Part shown: piece after piece, positions 11,217 through 22,838 of the stretch
Position numbering within the stretch: position 1 is the stretch's first letter
Layout of the letters: each line of letters opens with the position of its first letter
Assembly (NCBI GenBank): GCA_025174535.1
Contig: JALBUN010000001.1
Coordinates: forward strand, 806,001 to 870,000
DNA from: Cantharellus purpuraceus
Lineage: Eukaryota > Basidiomycota > Agaricomycetes > Cantharellales > Hydnaceae
Length of the DNA: 64,000 nucleotides
Direction of reading: 5' to 3'
The notes under the pieces: generated by a model
What the model was told of the DNA's origin: nothing
Seen by the model: only the letters and a program-made list of their open reading frames with translations
The model's database searches: none
Position numbers and translations under genes: made by a program

Positions 11217-14200
11217 ATGTCCTCTCCACATCATCACTACCGTCCTCCCCCGGCCTTTACTTTCCACCCATACCACCACAACGCCAGCCACGACGTCCTC
11301 GAAGATGCCATCGCACCCCCCGCCGTGTCCAGCAAGCGTGCCTCGCGGCTATCGGCACCCTTTCCCACCTTTTTGTACGCCAATGAGCCACCCCCCGTCA
11401 CTGCCCGCAACAAGCAGCGTGTGCGTCCCAGCGCTGCACAACTCGGCGAGCTCAAGGCTCTGTACGCCGTGACCGCACACCCGACGCGCGAAGCCCGCGA
11501 GGCCCTGGGCCGCAGGATCGGAATGTGAGTGTGCATACATTCATGGCGCTGCTCCTCGTCATCATACCCACGTGGGTTAGCCACCTTCGGCTATTCCCGC
11601 ATGCTTAATGTGATCTGCTCACGTGATCTATCTCTCGGCTGTTCCTTTCATCTCCGCCTCCTTGTAATTCCTCGCTCACCTCTCTTCAGGCGTTATCAGT
11701 CCGTCACAAATTGGTTTCAGAATCAGCGAAGCACCGCAAAGAGACGGGCGCCTCCCATCGCATCTCATTCTTCAAATCCGGCCCCCAGTAGCAGCTGCAG
11801 CCGAAGCAGGAGCAGGAGCAGGCTTGACAGCCCATCCACCTCACCATCCCGTGTCATGCACGATGCGTATCCTTCCGATGATGACGATGATCTCCGTGAC
11901 ACGATCAGGAAGCATGACCAGGACCGTGATGACCATCAGTTGACTGCATCGACACCAACACCATTAACAACACGACCCCCGCGGATCGATCCCGTGAGGG
12001 ATATCATCGCTGCCCAAGCACAGGAGCGCCAGCAGCAACAGCAACATCAGCAACGGATCGAGCTGGCACTCCCATTATCGGGCGCCGCCATCGTGCCCTC
12101 GTCCCTTCCTGATCTCGATCAACACCGCGACAGCCCATCGCTGAGCATCACACTCCCATCTGCATCCGAACATGCATCTACCCCTTCATCCATGCCCACA
12201 CCACACACCACCACATCCGCACCTGCACCACGCACATCACGTGCACCCCGCCCCCCTCGCGTGTCCCGCTTCACGGCCTCACATCGCGTCATGGGTACCA
12301 CTGGCCTCATCACCCGATTCCCCCGCTCCGACACCCCGCCCATTCTATCCGCCTTCCAAGTCTCCCGCGCACCCAGCCCCGGTCCTGCCCCGAAACCTTC
12401 TTCTAAACCCGCATCCAACCCTTCACCCGACCCTGCTACCACGCCTGCCACCACGTCTGCCACAAAACCCGCTTCGAAACTAGCAGATAAATTCAAAGTC
12501 GCTTCTGGGGCACCTGACAAGGCAGATTCTGCATTTCCAAATGTGCCCCTCTTCGACTATATCTACCCGGGAGGTCTTAAGGAGGACACGTACAGTACCA
12601 TTGCCGACATCCACAGTGCCATCGCGGACAAGCGCAAGGCCTTTGCCGATATGCGCAAGGCTAGCGGAGAGAAGGGCAACGCAGCCAAGACTAAGACCAG
12701 TGCGGAAAAAGCTAGGGCTAGTGCGGAAAGGGCTAGGGCGAAAGTGGGCAGGGCCAGGGCTAGTGTGGATAAGGGCAGCGCCGCTGTAGACGAGGCCCAT
12801 ACCATTGCTGATGAGGGCAATCCCACCGAAGATGAGGACCCTCTCATCGTACATGAAACCTCTCCCATTGTAGATGAGCCCCGTCCAATCGTACACGAAA
12901 CCCGCCCCATCGTAGATGAACGTCTTATGGCAGACGCACGGACTGCCATCGCAGACGGGAGCGGTGCCATTCTGGATATGGAGATCACGGAGCAGCGCGA
13001 TATCATGTCGGTGGCGGACCTCATACCACGCGGGAAGAGGTCGCGGCCGACGCCACATCAGCTGGCGGTGCTGCGGGCGTTGCATGCTGTGACGTCGAGT
13101 CCAAGTATTGAGGAGCGGGCGAGGGTGGGGAAGGAGATTGGAATGTATGTGTTGGAGCTGCTTTCGTCTTGTGTTCTGTGTTGACTTTCTTTCGCGTGTA
13201 GGGAGTTGGGCAAAGTGACCAATTGGTTCCGCAATCTGAGGCAGACGGCGAGGAAAAAGGAACGACGTGCGCTTGAGGCGGAGGGGCAGTTGCAGCAGCC
13301 TGCCAGCAATGAGGGTGAGGGATATAAGCTTCGAGGGCGGTCAAGTCCGCAGCCGCGGCTGGTGATGGCTACGTTTGATGATGAGGATGAGGAAGAGTAT
13401 GGGGACGAGGACTCAGTGTCTGTGATGTCACAGCGTACACATCGGTCTGCTGTGATAAGCGGGGTCGGGGGTGGAGGGGGAGAGTCTGTGGGTATGGATG
13501 TGGATATAGAGATGGATGTGGAGATGGGGGTGGGTGAGGATGTTGATGTGGAGATGGGTACAGGTGCGGAGATGGATGTGGATATTGGGGGGGAGGAAGC
13601 TTATGGGCGGCGTGCGCGCTCTGGCCCGGTTTCGGGTGAGACGTATCATGTGAAGCGACGATGGGGAGGCGGAGAGGAAGAGGCGGCAGCTGCTACTGCT
13701 GCGGCGATGGTGCTTGCGGGGTCGAGGGGCGGTGATGGATATACTGAATCCCGTGTGCGGCAGAGTGATGAGCGGTATGGGGAACGAGGGCGGGGTGAGG
13801 CACGCTTTGGTGTGTATGATGATGATGCAGGGTTTGGGCAAGGACGTGTGGGGGTGATGGAGGAGGCGGAGGACGATGGGGAGTTTGGGACGGGCGGGCG
13901 ACGGCGGGACGGTGATCCACGTCGTTTCGCACACGACCTTGAAGGGTACGAGCACACACCTAGATCGGAACCTGGACCTGCGTACGGCGCGCGAAACGCG
14001 CACGAGCACGAAAACGACTTCCGTAATGATCATAACCATGACCACGAACACGAGGACGACTCGCATCCGGACCAGACCGATAACTTCCACTTCCACGAGC
14101 ATGACCCTGAGTCGCGCTCAGAGCTTGGCACAGAGAGCGACGCGGCACATGAGGCTGTTACGCCGGAACCACAGAGTGTCGTCGGCGTAGGCGTAGAAGT

Positions 14201-14495
14201 CGGTGTGGGCATTGGCGTTAGCGTGGATGCTCCAGCTTTGGCAGGAAAGAGCGTTGTCTCGTCGAGGGCCAGGAGAGGGGAAGAGGAGGAATCGCGGGAT
14301 CCGCATTCGCATTCACCGCACTTACCGCCTCTGCACTCGGCACTTACGACCCCAATCTCTTCTGCACGCGGGTCGCTCACACCCCCCGTTGCGCCTTCTC
14401 GTCAACATCCGAGCTTGGGTGTGGACGGCGTCTCAAAGCATCCGACTCTGGACGATGCGATGCTGTTATTGGCGTTTCATAGTGCACCTTGTTGA
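11217..14495 (+). CDS. Protein with two homeodomains
   Basis: A putative transcription factor of 1,018 residues (introns 11525-11689 and 13145-13201). Homeodomain 1 (about residues 62-120) reads RVRPSAAQLGELKALY ... NWFQNQRSTAKRR; homeodomain 2 (about residues 555-615) reads RSRPTPHQLAVLRALH ... NWFRNLRQTARKK. Both keep Leu16, Trp48, Phe49, Asn51 and Arg53 and have 60-residue, non-TALE spacing. Each is split by an intron inside the methionine codon of IGM, in the same phase. The linker holds poly-Gln/Pro/Ser sequence, then a perfect seven-residue periodicity (12,595-12,985). The tail is low complexity: MDVDIEMDVEM repeats and a His/Asp/Glu stretch. An upstream in-frame TTG was rejected in favour of the ATG after the CT-rich leader. 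It does not resemble the HD1 or HD2 mating-type proteins. Target genes are unknown. Confidence 0.88.
12595..12985 (+). repeat. 21-bp minisatellite encoding heptads
   Basis: Inside the homeodomain gene about 18 degenerate units of 21 bp encode seven-residue units such as ADKRKAF, ADMRKAS, RARAKVG, RARASVD, KGSAAVD, ETSPIVD, EPRPIVH and ETRPIVD. The first units are Ala/Lys/Arg-rich and could form a helix; the later ones contain Pro and would not. Confidence 0.8.
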
Positions 14496-16519
14496 GCTTG
14501 AAGCGTTGGTGTCGGGCTTCATGACTTTTGAGGATCAACTCGGTCTTCCCATGGTTCGTGGTGTCCCTCTGTTCTTTTCATCTCTGGTCCTAATTCTGGA
14601 CCTTTAGTACTCTGGATTTTTGGTGCAGATTCTCCTCTATTGGCGTCGTTTCCCTCATAGCCATACACGACGATGAAGCGTACCCGAAAGCATACATACA
14701 CTCTTAATTCCCATCTTTTCGACTATCGGCTTTTGACTCGACTTTTAACTATACGATTCCAACTCGTAGCTGGTGGCTCCGTAGTAATCGCTGTACCACC
14801 CTCTCCTCTCTCTCTCTATCCCCTTGCGCACCTTTGTTTCACAGTCTGCCGACTTTGCCATTCCATCCTATTAGATGCATGCATATGTAGCTAAGTATAT
14901 ATGCCACACCACACCACGATACACCACGACTCCCCCTTTCAACCTCCTCTCCTTTCCCCATCCCGCATGTCGCACTTCCAGCATCGCCTTTTCCTTTCTC
15001 ATTCTCACAACTAGCTCGCACTCGCATCGATATCAGTATCCACCGGTCCAGGTCGCCGGTCTCCTGCATGGTCACTTGTTTTTTCCCCTTGTGTTCTTGT
15101 TCCTTGTCCTTCTCTCTCTGGTCATGTAGTTTCAGACATTTCAGACACGCTAAATAATATCAATGTTTTTATTGCAATCATGTCCTTGTATCGGCTCTCC
15201 TGTGGATCCAGGGGAACGATAATGCATTGTAGTAGGTACCTTTGAATTCGCACGACATCGATTTCAAATGTGTGCCTCCTCTAGATATCTGCTGTTCTAC
15301 CTTTTATGTATCTACGTGATTAATTTTTTGCTTCTTCACGTGAAAGGAGGAGCCTTGTGAGCTGGTGGGCTGGGTTTCGGGAGAAGCGCAATGTCTCCCA
15401 ACATGTCCTTACAATTGGGAGTTGATAAGTACCCATCACAATTAGAGAATATAATCTGAGTCGTTGGACAGGGGGAGGGGGCAGCGGGTGATCTGGCTCA
15501 TCTTCATCCTCTTCATCGGCATGAACCTCAAGCATGACGGGGTGGAGACGATTATGGTAGAAGGGGTCGTGGACCAGCTTGGGGACGCATTTCCTCTTGG
15601 AGTTGTCACTAATGCTGGTGCACAGGCTCACTAGGGATATCGATGATGATCTTCATATATAGACTTGCGTTGGCACCAACCATAGCGAAGATCGGCCCCA
15701 TGCTATCCATAGAGGCTGGTGGTGTGTCTACAAGCATCCTCAATACAATCTCTCATGTCATATGCTTGGCGACGAAGAGGTGTTCCGAGATGCACCATAG
15801 GCTTCATTTTCAAAATGCACACTATGACTGAGTTCGGAAACACAATGGCCATCGATACGGCTTCTTGCACAGTATTGTGGTTCTAAGGAGAGACTTGTGA
15901 GCTCATATCCTGCATCACAATCATTGTTAAACTTCCTCCATGAATGACGCCGGCGATCCCGCGATTCCAAGGATGATGAAGTGTATCTCTGTCGCTTGAG
16001 CACTATATCGAGCCATCGGAGGTGTGGCTACCATTGGCAAGTACTGTGATGACCGAATTGGAAAGTTTGACCACCGCTGGTAGTGACTAGGGACAGGGTG
16101 CTGTAGATGTCAAGAATTAGTTGGAGTTTTGTTGATGCCAGTGGCGAGCTAGCTAGGTACTGCTGTGAGTATAGGCTTCGGATCTGTACCCTTGTAATTC
16201 AGTTCTTCTCCTTTTCATGAAGTCTATATATATATCTATATAATGGGACGCCCTGGAGATCAAGCACAATGATCAAGTTACATGATTCGGGCGGGGAGCA
16301 ATATCCAGACCTGTGAGAGCCACCTAAAAAACCGAGCAAAAGGGGGCTAAAAGGGAAAGCAAAAAGGTAATGTCACCTTGTAGACCTTTTTGTTTGGGTT
16401 ATTTGGTTCCTGTGTGACAGAGAAAAACGAAAGCCATTCTTTATAAATTGAGGAATGCTCGAAACTCACGCAGAAATATATTCGCATCATATAGGACTAT
16501 ATCGTCGGCGTCTCCCAAG
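14496..16519. other. Two-kilobase gap with no convincing gene
   Basis: Includes the homeodomain-gene 3' region, a pyrimidine-rich zone around 14,930-15,120, and scattered frames on both strands around 15,320-16,000. One minus-strand frame (15,320-15,631) contains a short acidic run but no start context, splice partner or known motif. A relic gene is possible around 15,600-16,100; I could not build one. Confidence 0.4.
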
Positions 16520-16611
16520 GGTGAGATGGCCGAGTTGGTCTAAGGCGTCAGACTAAGGCTTCACGTAATCTGATCTCTTCGGGGGCGTGGGTTCGAATCC
16601 CACTCTCATCA
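16520..16611 (+). tRNA. tRNA-Leu(AAG): tRNA-Leu(AAG) with a 9-nt intron
   Basis: The acceptor stem GGTGAGA pairs with TCTCATC (one G-T pair), discriminator A at 16611. The D arm is GCC ... GGC. The anticodon stem TCAGA pairs with TCTGA, with loop CTAAGG and A, anticodon AAG at 16555-16557. The intron CTTCACGTA (16559-16567) sits one base 3' of the anticodon, at the normal eukaryotic position. A long variable arm, required for leucine tRNAs, is followed by the T arm GTGGG/CCCAC with TTCGAAT. A run of four T at 16613 is the Pol III terminator. Confidence 0.93.
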
Positions 16612-16694
16612 CTTTTCCCAGGGTCGTGAATCCCCCCCCTTTGCCTTTCGTGGCTGATCCAGAGCATCATCCTTCCCTAGCAGATGGTCATCCT

Positions 16695-17818
16695 TTATCT
16701 ATGCGGTATGACTTTTGTTACGTCCAAACTGGTGATCCTATAAGGAATCACCACCTCATATGCATCAAGTTTGCAGGTGCTGGTTCCAGCGACGCCCCCA
16801 GCAGTCATATCCTCACTGTCCTCATCAGCCGGCTCCAGTGTTTGTCCTTGACCTTGAGTCGAAGTTGTGGAGAGTGTTGTAGTGTACGATGCTTGTGCGC
16901 GTTGGGGGAAAAAGTTACGATATGTAGAGAGCATTCTCTGAGAGCCGTTTCTGTTTGGACCTGGCCTCTTGCGTCCCTGGTTACCCTGCGCCATCCAGTG
17001 ATCCGACCTAAGCCTGTCTGCAGCAAGGCGTTCTCCCTAGATGGACGCGAATCAGCAGTGTAATAGAGGATAAAGTGACGACAGACAATAGTCCACGATT
17101 GTTCGGAATCATTATTCTGTCATCATATAAAACTAACCCAGATACGGATGATGAAAGAGTATGTACCGTGCCCAAGAGCGTCTTGTTCGGAGTACTGATG
17201 ACTTTGGTAGGTTCGTTCTCTATTCTATCGTCATTCCTAGACTCTTCATTCGCTGGCTGAAACGGGGGTTCACTCTCACGCCTTTACAGTGCCCTTAAGA
17301 TACACACCTGAATTTCCTGAGAAAGAGAGATGGTTCTTCCACCATCAATCAGATATATGTTGTGCACATACTTTCATTTTTTATCTTCTTGAGTTTCTTG
17401 AACTGCACGCGATGTATACATAGCAGCATAGACTTACATCACGATTGTCATCGGTCCCGATCAAAGACAGTAAAGTAAGGCGGTGATCTGGAAAATTGTG
17501 GTGTTGAGGAATTCTCCCACACACCGAATCCAATGCCCTTTTCTTCTTTTTCACTCGCTTCTCCTCCATTGATAACTCGCCGTTTCCTCGAGATTGGACC
17601 CCTACCCTTCTCTTCGTCACTATTACAGTGCCTTCGGATCCCTTTGAGCCGGAGTGTCTATTCGAGGCGGGTTTGCAAGGTGGTATGTTAGCTGTCTTGG
17701 TATTCTCTTTATACACGAGTTCATGTAGATTCACCGGAAGTACGCGTGCTTTATCGCAAACTGATTGAATCAACGAGATGTCCTTATGTCCGCCAAACCG
17801 ACGTGTCCTGTTTGACAT
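16695..17818 (-). CDS. Unrecognised protein with basic nuclear-type patch
   Basis: The first exon (start MSNRTRRFGGHKDISLIQS at 17,818) runs about 120 residues to GTDDNRD and ends at a good donor, GTAAGT. It contains the basic run EEKRVKKKKR, a likely nuclear localisation signal. Downstream, short exons can be proposed: FKKLKKIKNE near 17,395 and PANEESRNDDRIENEP near 17,240, each flanked by GT/AG. A last segment toward 16,700 is rich in Gln, Gly and Asp/Glu. I do not recognise the family and give no function. Exon borders after the first are tentative and the stop position is a guess. An upstream in-frame TTG at 17,872 is not a likely start. Confidence 0.45.
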
Positions 17819-18304
17819 AACCGGTGGATTCTTAGGCAGAACAAAAAGAGACACGTTGTAAGGAGACAACAATGCTGAGTGATGAAGACGAATTGTTGAT
17901 CGCGATGGTCAAGTCCACAACAAGCGGAGTTTCGCAATTTGTCAACGATTCGATGATGAAAGTGTTTTTGTTTCTGCTGTTCATAATATCTCGTGTCTGA
18001 AAATGTGCATCACATGCCCTACATGTTATCCCAAAATGGGAAATATCGTCAATGAATATCTATAGGCTTGGCATGGAATTCGAAGCGTGTTCTAGCACGA
18101 AAAGTGACCTTTCATTGATGACCATGAGGAGTGCAAGGATGATGTAAACCAGCTGCATCTTACAGTTACACTGTAAGAAGATGGTCAGGCCTGATACGGT
18201 TCAGTCAGTGGGGCATGCGCAGGTTGTCCTCTGGAACAATACGCTCTCTGATTCAAAGGACGTCATGTTCAGTAGGGTACTATGAAACGGTGAGACGTTC
18301 ATAC

Positions 18305-19855
18305 TCACGGCGAAACAATGCCCACTTCAAAGTCCACCATCCCCATTATATGCTGTATCACAGCCACAGACTCGCAGCTTACATGCGCACACGCTTCAAC
18401 GACGAATTTTTCCAATCGAGCAGGTCGTGGCAGGTCCGCGGTCACATCTTTAGCAGCCTCATTCATATCATCCCAATCCATAGCATCCCAACACGGATTG
18501 CGTGACTTGGCCAAATTCACAACACCAAGCCCAGTGATCACATCACAGCGCGAAAAGTCTAGACTAGTGAGCCTCGGACACAGCCATTCCTTGCGCCCGC
18601 CTTTACAAGCAAGCGCATTCAGGACCTTATCTGACATGTCGGAGCCAACGATGCGAAACGACTCGAGGGTCGGCAAGCGCTCAAAAATCCAAAGGAAATC
18701 TTTGGGGCTCCTTGCGTCCGCAAAGTCCATATCGAGAACGCGTATAGGTGGTGTGCCACGCCTGATGAGCGAGCGGATACCCGCGCCTGTCAAAATGTCT
18801 GTGTAGGGCGACTGGGACCGCTCAACTGGATCGTCGCTCGCTTCAGACGGATCAGGCGTGTATGACCAGTCAATAAGCGTTTCAGGTCGGTTGAGCCACG
18901 ACAGTTTAAGCACTTCCAATGCAGGCGTAATGAGATGTGCGAGAATAGCGCGTTGGTGACATGTTTGCGCGAGATGTAAAATTCGTAGTTGAGACAAGTT
19001 GATGATGTCGGTGACGGTACCTTGAGGCTCGAAGAGGTTTGAACCTCTGAAAACGAATTCTTCAAGTGCAGGACACTTGGCAAGAAGGTGCAGTACAGAC
19101 GAAGCACTGATCTCCACGGACTGGCCAACTCGTTCGAAGAAACGGAGTTTGCGCAGATGGGGGAATTGTTGACGATGCTTTGAACGCCAAGATGCGTACG
19201 GGAGGGCAGATGTGGCGAGGTTAAACTCTGTAAGGCGAGGGGTGTACGCCGCCATCAGCTTAGCGAATACTTTGGTAATGCTTCCTCGTTCATCTTCAGC
19301 CTCTTCGAGGGGAAGCATTTCTTCTTCTTCGTCATCAAGGTCGAATGGAAAGGATGAACCGGCGCGGACGTCAAGTCTAGAAAGCATGTCATGCTCATCG
19401 AACTTCTTGAAGAACATAAGCAATATGTGGCAAGCGATTGTGGTAGACGGTGCAGTGAGAGACAGTCGGCTCCAGTGATGGATATGTGTACGCAGATTGT
19501 CAAAGATCAACATGGAGACATCGTCATTACTCCAGTCTGTAAAAAGGAGCGTTATGTTAAGCGGGAATGAGCCTGAACGAGCTAGCCATGTGCGAACTCT
19601 TGCTGAGGTGATATTAGGGGTATGGATGGGGAAGCGGACAGATATGGAGTGCCAGAGGCTTGGAGTAGTAATGGCTGTTTGCCGCCAGAATGACGATACT
19701 TGTGAGAGCAGAACAGGCGAGAATACGCCGCCTTCAGACGTACAGTGCTCGAATATCTGTGCAAGTAGTTCTGGGGGCATGAGTCTAATCGGAGAGTCAG
19801 TTGACCGAGTCGTTGTTAATTCCATTGCGTCTTCACAAGGCGCTCCGTCAGCCAT
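18305..19855 (-). CDS. F-box protein with leucine-rich-like C terminus
   Basis: A single-exon gene of 516 residues. The N terminus has the basidiomycete F-box (PIRLMPPELLAQIFEHC ... VSSFWRQTAITTPSLWHSI, residues 22-75), which should bind Skp1 and so dock the protein in an SCF ubiquitin ligase. The rest has irregular leucine-rich segments such as FPHLRKLRFF, CPALEEFVFRG, LSQLRILHLA, TPALEVLKLSW, LPTLESFRIVG and CPRLTSLDFSRC, which usually form the substrate-binding face. An acidic loop (DLDDEEEEMLPLEEAEDE) lies near residue 185. Such proteins form large families in mushrooms and substrates cannot be read from sequence. A GTGAGT overlaps the stop, but the nearest acceptor is only 29 bp away, too short for an intron. 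Confidence 0.88.
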   Translation of the reverse strand: MADGAPCEDAMELTTTRSTDSPIRLMPPELLAQIFEHCTSEGGVFSPVLLSQVSSFWRQTAITTPSLWHSISVRFPIHTPNITSARVRTWLARSGSFPLNITLLFTDWSNDDVSMLIFDNLRTHIHHWSRLSLTAPSTTIACHILLMFFKKFDEHDMLSRLDVRAGSSFPFDLDDEEEEMLPLEEAEDERGSITKVFAKLMAAYTPRLTEFNLATSALPYASWRSKHRQQFPHLRKLRFFERVGQSVEISASSVLHLLAKCPALEEFVFRGSNLFEPQGTVTDIINLSQLRILHLAQTCHQRAILAHLITPALEVLKLSWLNRPETLIDWSYTPDPSEASDDPVERSQSPYTDILTGAGIRSLIRRGTPPIRVLDMDFADARSPKDFLWIFERLPTLESFRIVGSDMSDKVLNALACKGGRKEWLCPRLTSLDFSRCDVITGLGVVNLAKSRNPCWDAMDWDDMNEAAKDVTADLPRPARLEKFVVEACAHVSCESVAVIQHIMGMVDFEVGIVSP

Positions 19856-20475
19856 GCTAGTCGTTGCTTGTCGCCGCTGGTGAGACGGTTTAATGAGTGG
19901 CGACTGTCACGCTTTGACTAGCGACAGCATTGTGACAATTCACACAACCGCCTCCGACTAGATCCCAATCTGCTTTAACCCATGATAGGTCTGGCAAATA
20001 AGTGGCTGTCATGAAGAAAGAAACGTCCACAGTGACGGTGGGAGTGTACAGCGATCAACTTGGCTTCTGGTGATCAATCACTGTATCACTTTAGGTAGCC
20101 GCCTATAAGCTGTGCTCTCATAGGGCTGTGTAGTGGTAGTACTGGCAGGTCGATTCGACCTTTCACTCTGTTAACTTGTGCCCAAAGGAGTACAGACGAA
20201 GTCGAATTGATTCTTTTGTGTCCGCAAGAGTATGACCTCGAAGTTATAAGCGATTGCCTTCCAGTCTCGACTCACAACAAACATCTCTGCACCTTATGAT
20301 GAACAAAATAGTTCTTTTCGACGAACTTATGCAACAGTATTCCCTTCTACGAGATACGCGACGTAAGAATAAGAAAAGAAGATCGATGTAGCATGAAATA
20401 CAGGTATTTGTTCATACGGATTATATCATTCGTACAAAGAGGCCCTCCACAAGGTGACATTCACCGCTATTGTCT
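19856..20475. other. Intergenic region upstream of the F-box gene
   Basis: About 620 bases holding the F-box promoter and the 3' end of the methyltransferase gene. No repeat or RNA gene found; a tRNA-like patch at 20,130-20,170 was rejected. Confidence 0.5.
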
Positions 20476-22838
20476 TCATCGCTTACCTTCTTTAAATCCT
20501 ACAAAATACTTGAAGCTCCGTGACATCTGCGGCGGCTGAGGTCCCTGCTCCGCCTCCTCCCTCTCCGCCTCCGCAATCGCTTTCTCCAACTCCGCTTCTC
20601 GCGCCCGCTCATGCTTGCTCTTCGGTGGCGGCGGAGGCTTCGGCCACCCCAGCGCAGGCTCCACTGCATCTGTCAATGCCGTTCGATACCGCAAGTCCTC
20701 CTCAAACCGCAGCATCAACTCTTCAAACCGTTCACGCGCACGCTCCAACTCCTGCGCCTCGGTCCTTGGCGGTCCTGGTCCTTCCCCGTGTGCATTCCCA
20801 TTCACATGCCCATGCCCTGAATCGCTAGAATCCCCGTCCGTCTCTTCCGCCTCGTCCCATCCTAGTGCCTGGAGCAAGTCCTGTCCACCAGACCGACGCA
20901 GAAGCACACGCCGTCGCAGTTCGTCCCACATGGCTTCTTTGCATGCGAGAATACGTTGGTACATCGTGGTCAACTGCAAGGCGAGATTCCAACCGTTTGC
21001 TTCCACCTGCACGAGAGGTAGTTGGAACATGTTCAAAGACGCCTGGTGGAATGGCCCTGGCCAGTTCTCAGTGGGATTTAACTGCTTCTGTCCGGACGTA
21101 GATTGAAGGGACTCGCTAGAGTTAGACAAGGAGGTCTGGGACGAAGAATTAGATATTGGTGGTGTCTCCTGCTGCCTCTCCCCTTCGTGTATATCAGTGG
21201 CAGAGGCACCCTCCGAGCTATTTGCTTTTTGTGGTGTGGGCCGAACTGTATGATCAGACGAGGCATGGCGTAGTCGCTGTCGTGACATCGGTGGGGGCGG
21301 GAACTCGGTTTCGAGGGTGGGTGTTGAGATAACCTGCCGGAAGTAAATATTCAAGTGATGCGGGATGATAGCTACAGAAGGATGGGTTAATCAATGAGCA
21401 AGTACTCTGTAGCCTTCTCACCTGTAGGACGAGTATTGATCAAACGAGCTTCAAATACCCCAAAGAAGAGTGACTCGAGCAGGATGTGGGCATGTGGAGT
21501 AATAACTGGCTTATCCGTTGGAGAAGGTGGAGGTGAGAGTGTCAGGGAAGGATGTGGATAGGGACCAGATGGACGAGACTCCCTCATGTGCAGTGTGTAA
21601 GAGCGAGGTAAGACGGGAAAGAGAATGTCTATAGGGGAACTTGAATGGCTAGCATCTAATTTGCCAAGTAATGTGACACACCCTCTTCTAAAACCTCGAC
21701 GGCACCACCAGGACGGAGCACACGGGCAATTTCCTGCAAGCATGATCAGGAATACGACAGGAACATGAGATTGTTCGAGACACGCACTTCGAAAAAGCCA
21801 TCCCACTACATGGCGTTTGCATCAGTCTGGAAATCAACGACAGGGTAAGATATACTCCTTACTTGCATCTCTTTGATACCCCACCCGACGTGGTAAACAT
21901 GTACATGATCAAAAGAATTGTCACTAAAGGGTAGCCTTTCCGTTAAGCTACGCAAGGAAACCAGTCAACGTTGAACTGAGCAAGTAAAGCTCTTCTGCGT
22001 ACAAATTCCCCTGTACCCATTGTATACGGTTTGCCATCTCTGGAGGTAGTAGGTGGAGCTTTGGCTGAATCTGCACAAGATCGAACCCGACCTAAACGTG
22101 TCTGGATTAGCAATAAATCCCGGAGTTACATCGGACATTGCGCACAAAGTGACAGCCCTACAAACCAGATCATTGTTAGGACAGAAAGCAACATTGTAAT
22201 GCCACAAAGACGAACCTTCCAAGCTCTTGCAGCGTCCAAAATCCAAACTAATGTTCAAGCGAGTTAGACCAGCCTCTTCAAACAAGATGGTAAAAGAGGA
22301 GCATGCCTCCAGACTGCAGATAGAGTGGACAATAAGTCACGAGACATGCAACAACCTATCACGACACAACTCACTCCACATCCAAGATCCAACGACCGTG
22401 TTGGTGGTTTATCCTTGAAGTCCACCCACGTCACACTCTTCTGCGTCTTCACCAGATAGATGTGATCCAATACATCCCTAAGCAACAATGGCAATGCAAA
22501 TATTGTCAATTCAAGCTCAATGTACGACGAACATGCCCGCCAGGCAGATCGACGACATACATGTCCAAAATCTTTGAATCATAACTCAGCGGATATGGTG
22601 CAACCGTTGTGTCAAACGCATGATGTTTCTTCCCGCCCTTCATAACGAGCGTCGCATCCAGCCGGAAGGTATCGCGAGCTCCTGCCCCTCCCCGTGTCCT
22701 GTTGGTCGGAATCGATTCCTTAAGAGATACCGTCGACGGCGGAACGTATGTCTGGTCGAGTCTGCCGCGAGAGGATGAAGGTCGCTCGCCGCCAATGTTG
22801 AAGCCAGACCGCGCGTTAGCCGGAGGTCCGGAGAACAT
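20476..22838 (-). CDS. SAM-dependent methyltransferase
   Basis: The spliced minus-strand product starts MFSGPPANARSGFNIGG and has a class I methyltransferase core. Motif I is SLDLGCGV (near 22,385), a motif II/III area contains GFDLVQIQPKL, motif IV is LPFSDNSFDHVHV (near 21,905) and a post-I strand region is EIARVLRPGG. After the core comes a long tail with a low-complexity Ser/Thr/Pro part. It ends in a helical Glu/Arg-rich stretch (AREAELEKAIAEAEREEAEQ) and the terminal SFKYFVGFKEGKR. At least seven short introns are needed. This architecture is common in fungal methyltransferases of unknown substrate, so it could act on protein, RNA or a small molecule. I see no biosynthetic neighbours, so a secondary-metabolite role is not indicated. 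Confidence 0.8.

Noticed and set aside
12480..13085. 201-codon minus-strand ORF in the homeodomain gene
   Set aside because: It lies over the 21-bp coding repeat, which keeps several frames open; no motif of its own.
13428..14102. 224-codon minus-strand ORF
   Set aside because: Shadow of low-complexity Gly/Glu/Val coding sequence; the translation is Pro/Arg/Ile/His-rich without a domain.
15320..16003. Minus-strand ORFs in the gap before the tRNA
   Set aside because: No start context, no splice-consistent neighbours and no motif; a decayed gene cannot be excluded.
18215..18304. Possible extra last exon of the F-box gene
   Set aside because: The intron required would be only 29 bp; the ORF already ends in a normal stop.
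20100..20175. tRNA-like patch (TAGTGGTAGTA and GGTCGATTCGACC)
   Set aside because: No acceptor stem or anticodon stem can be paired around it.
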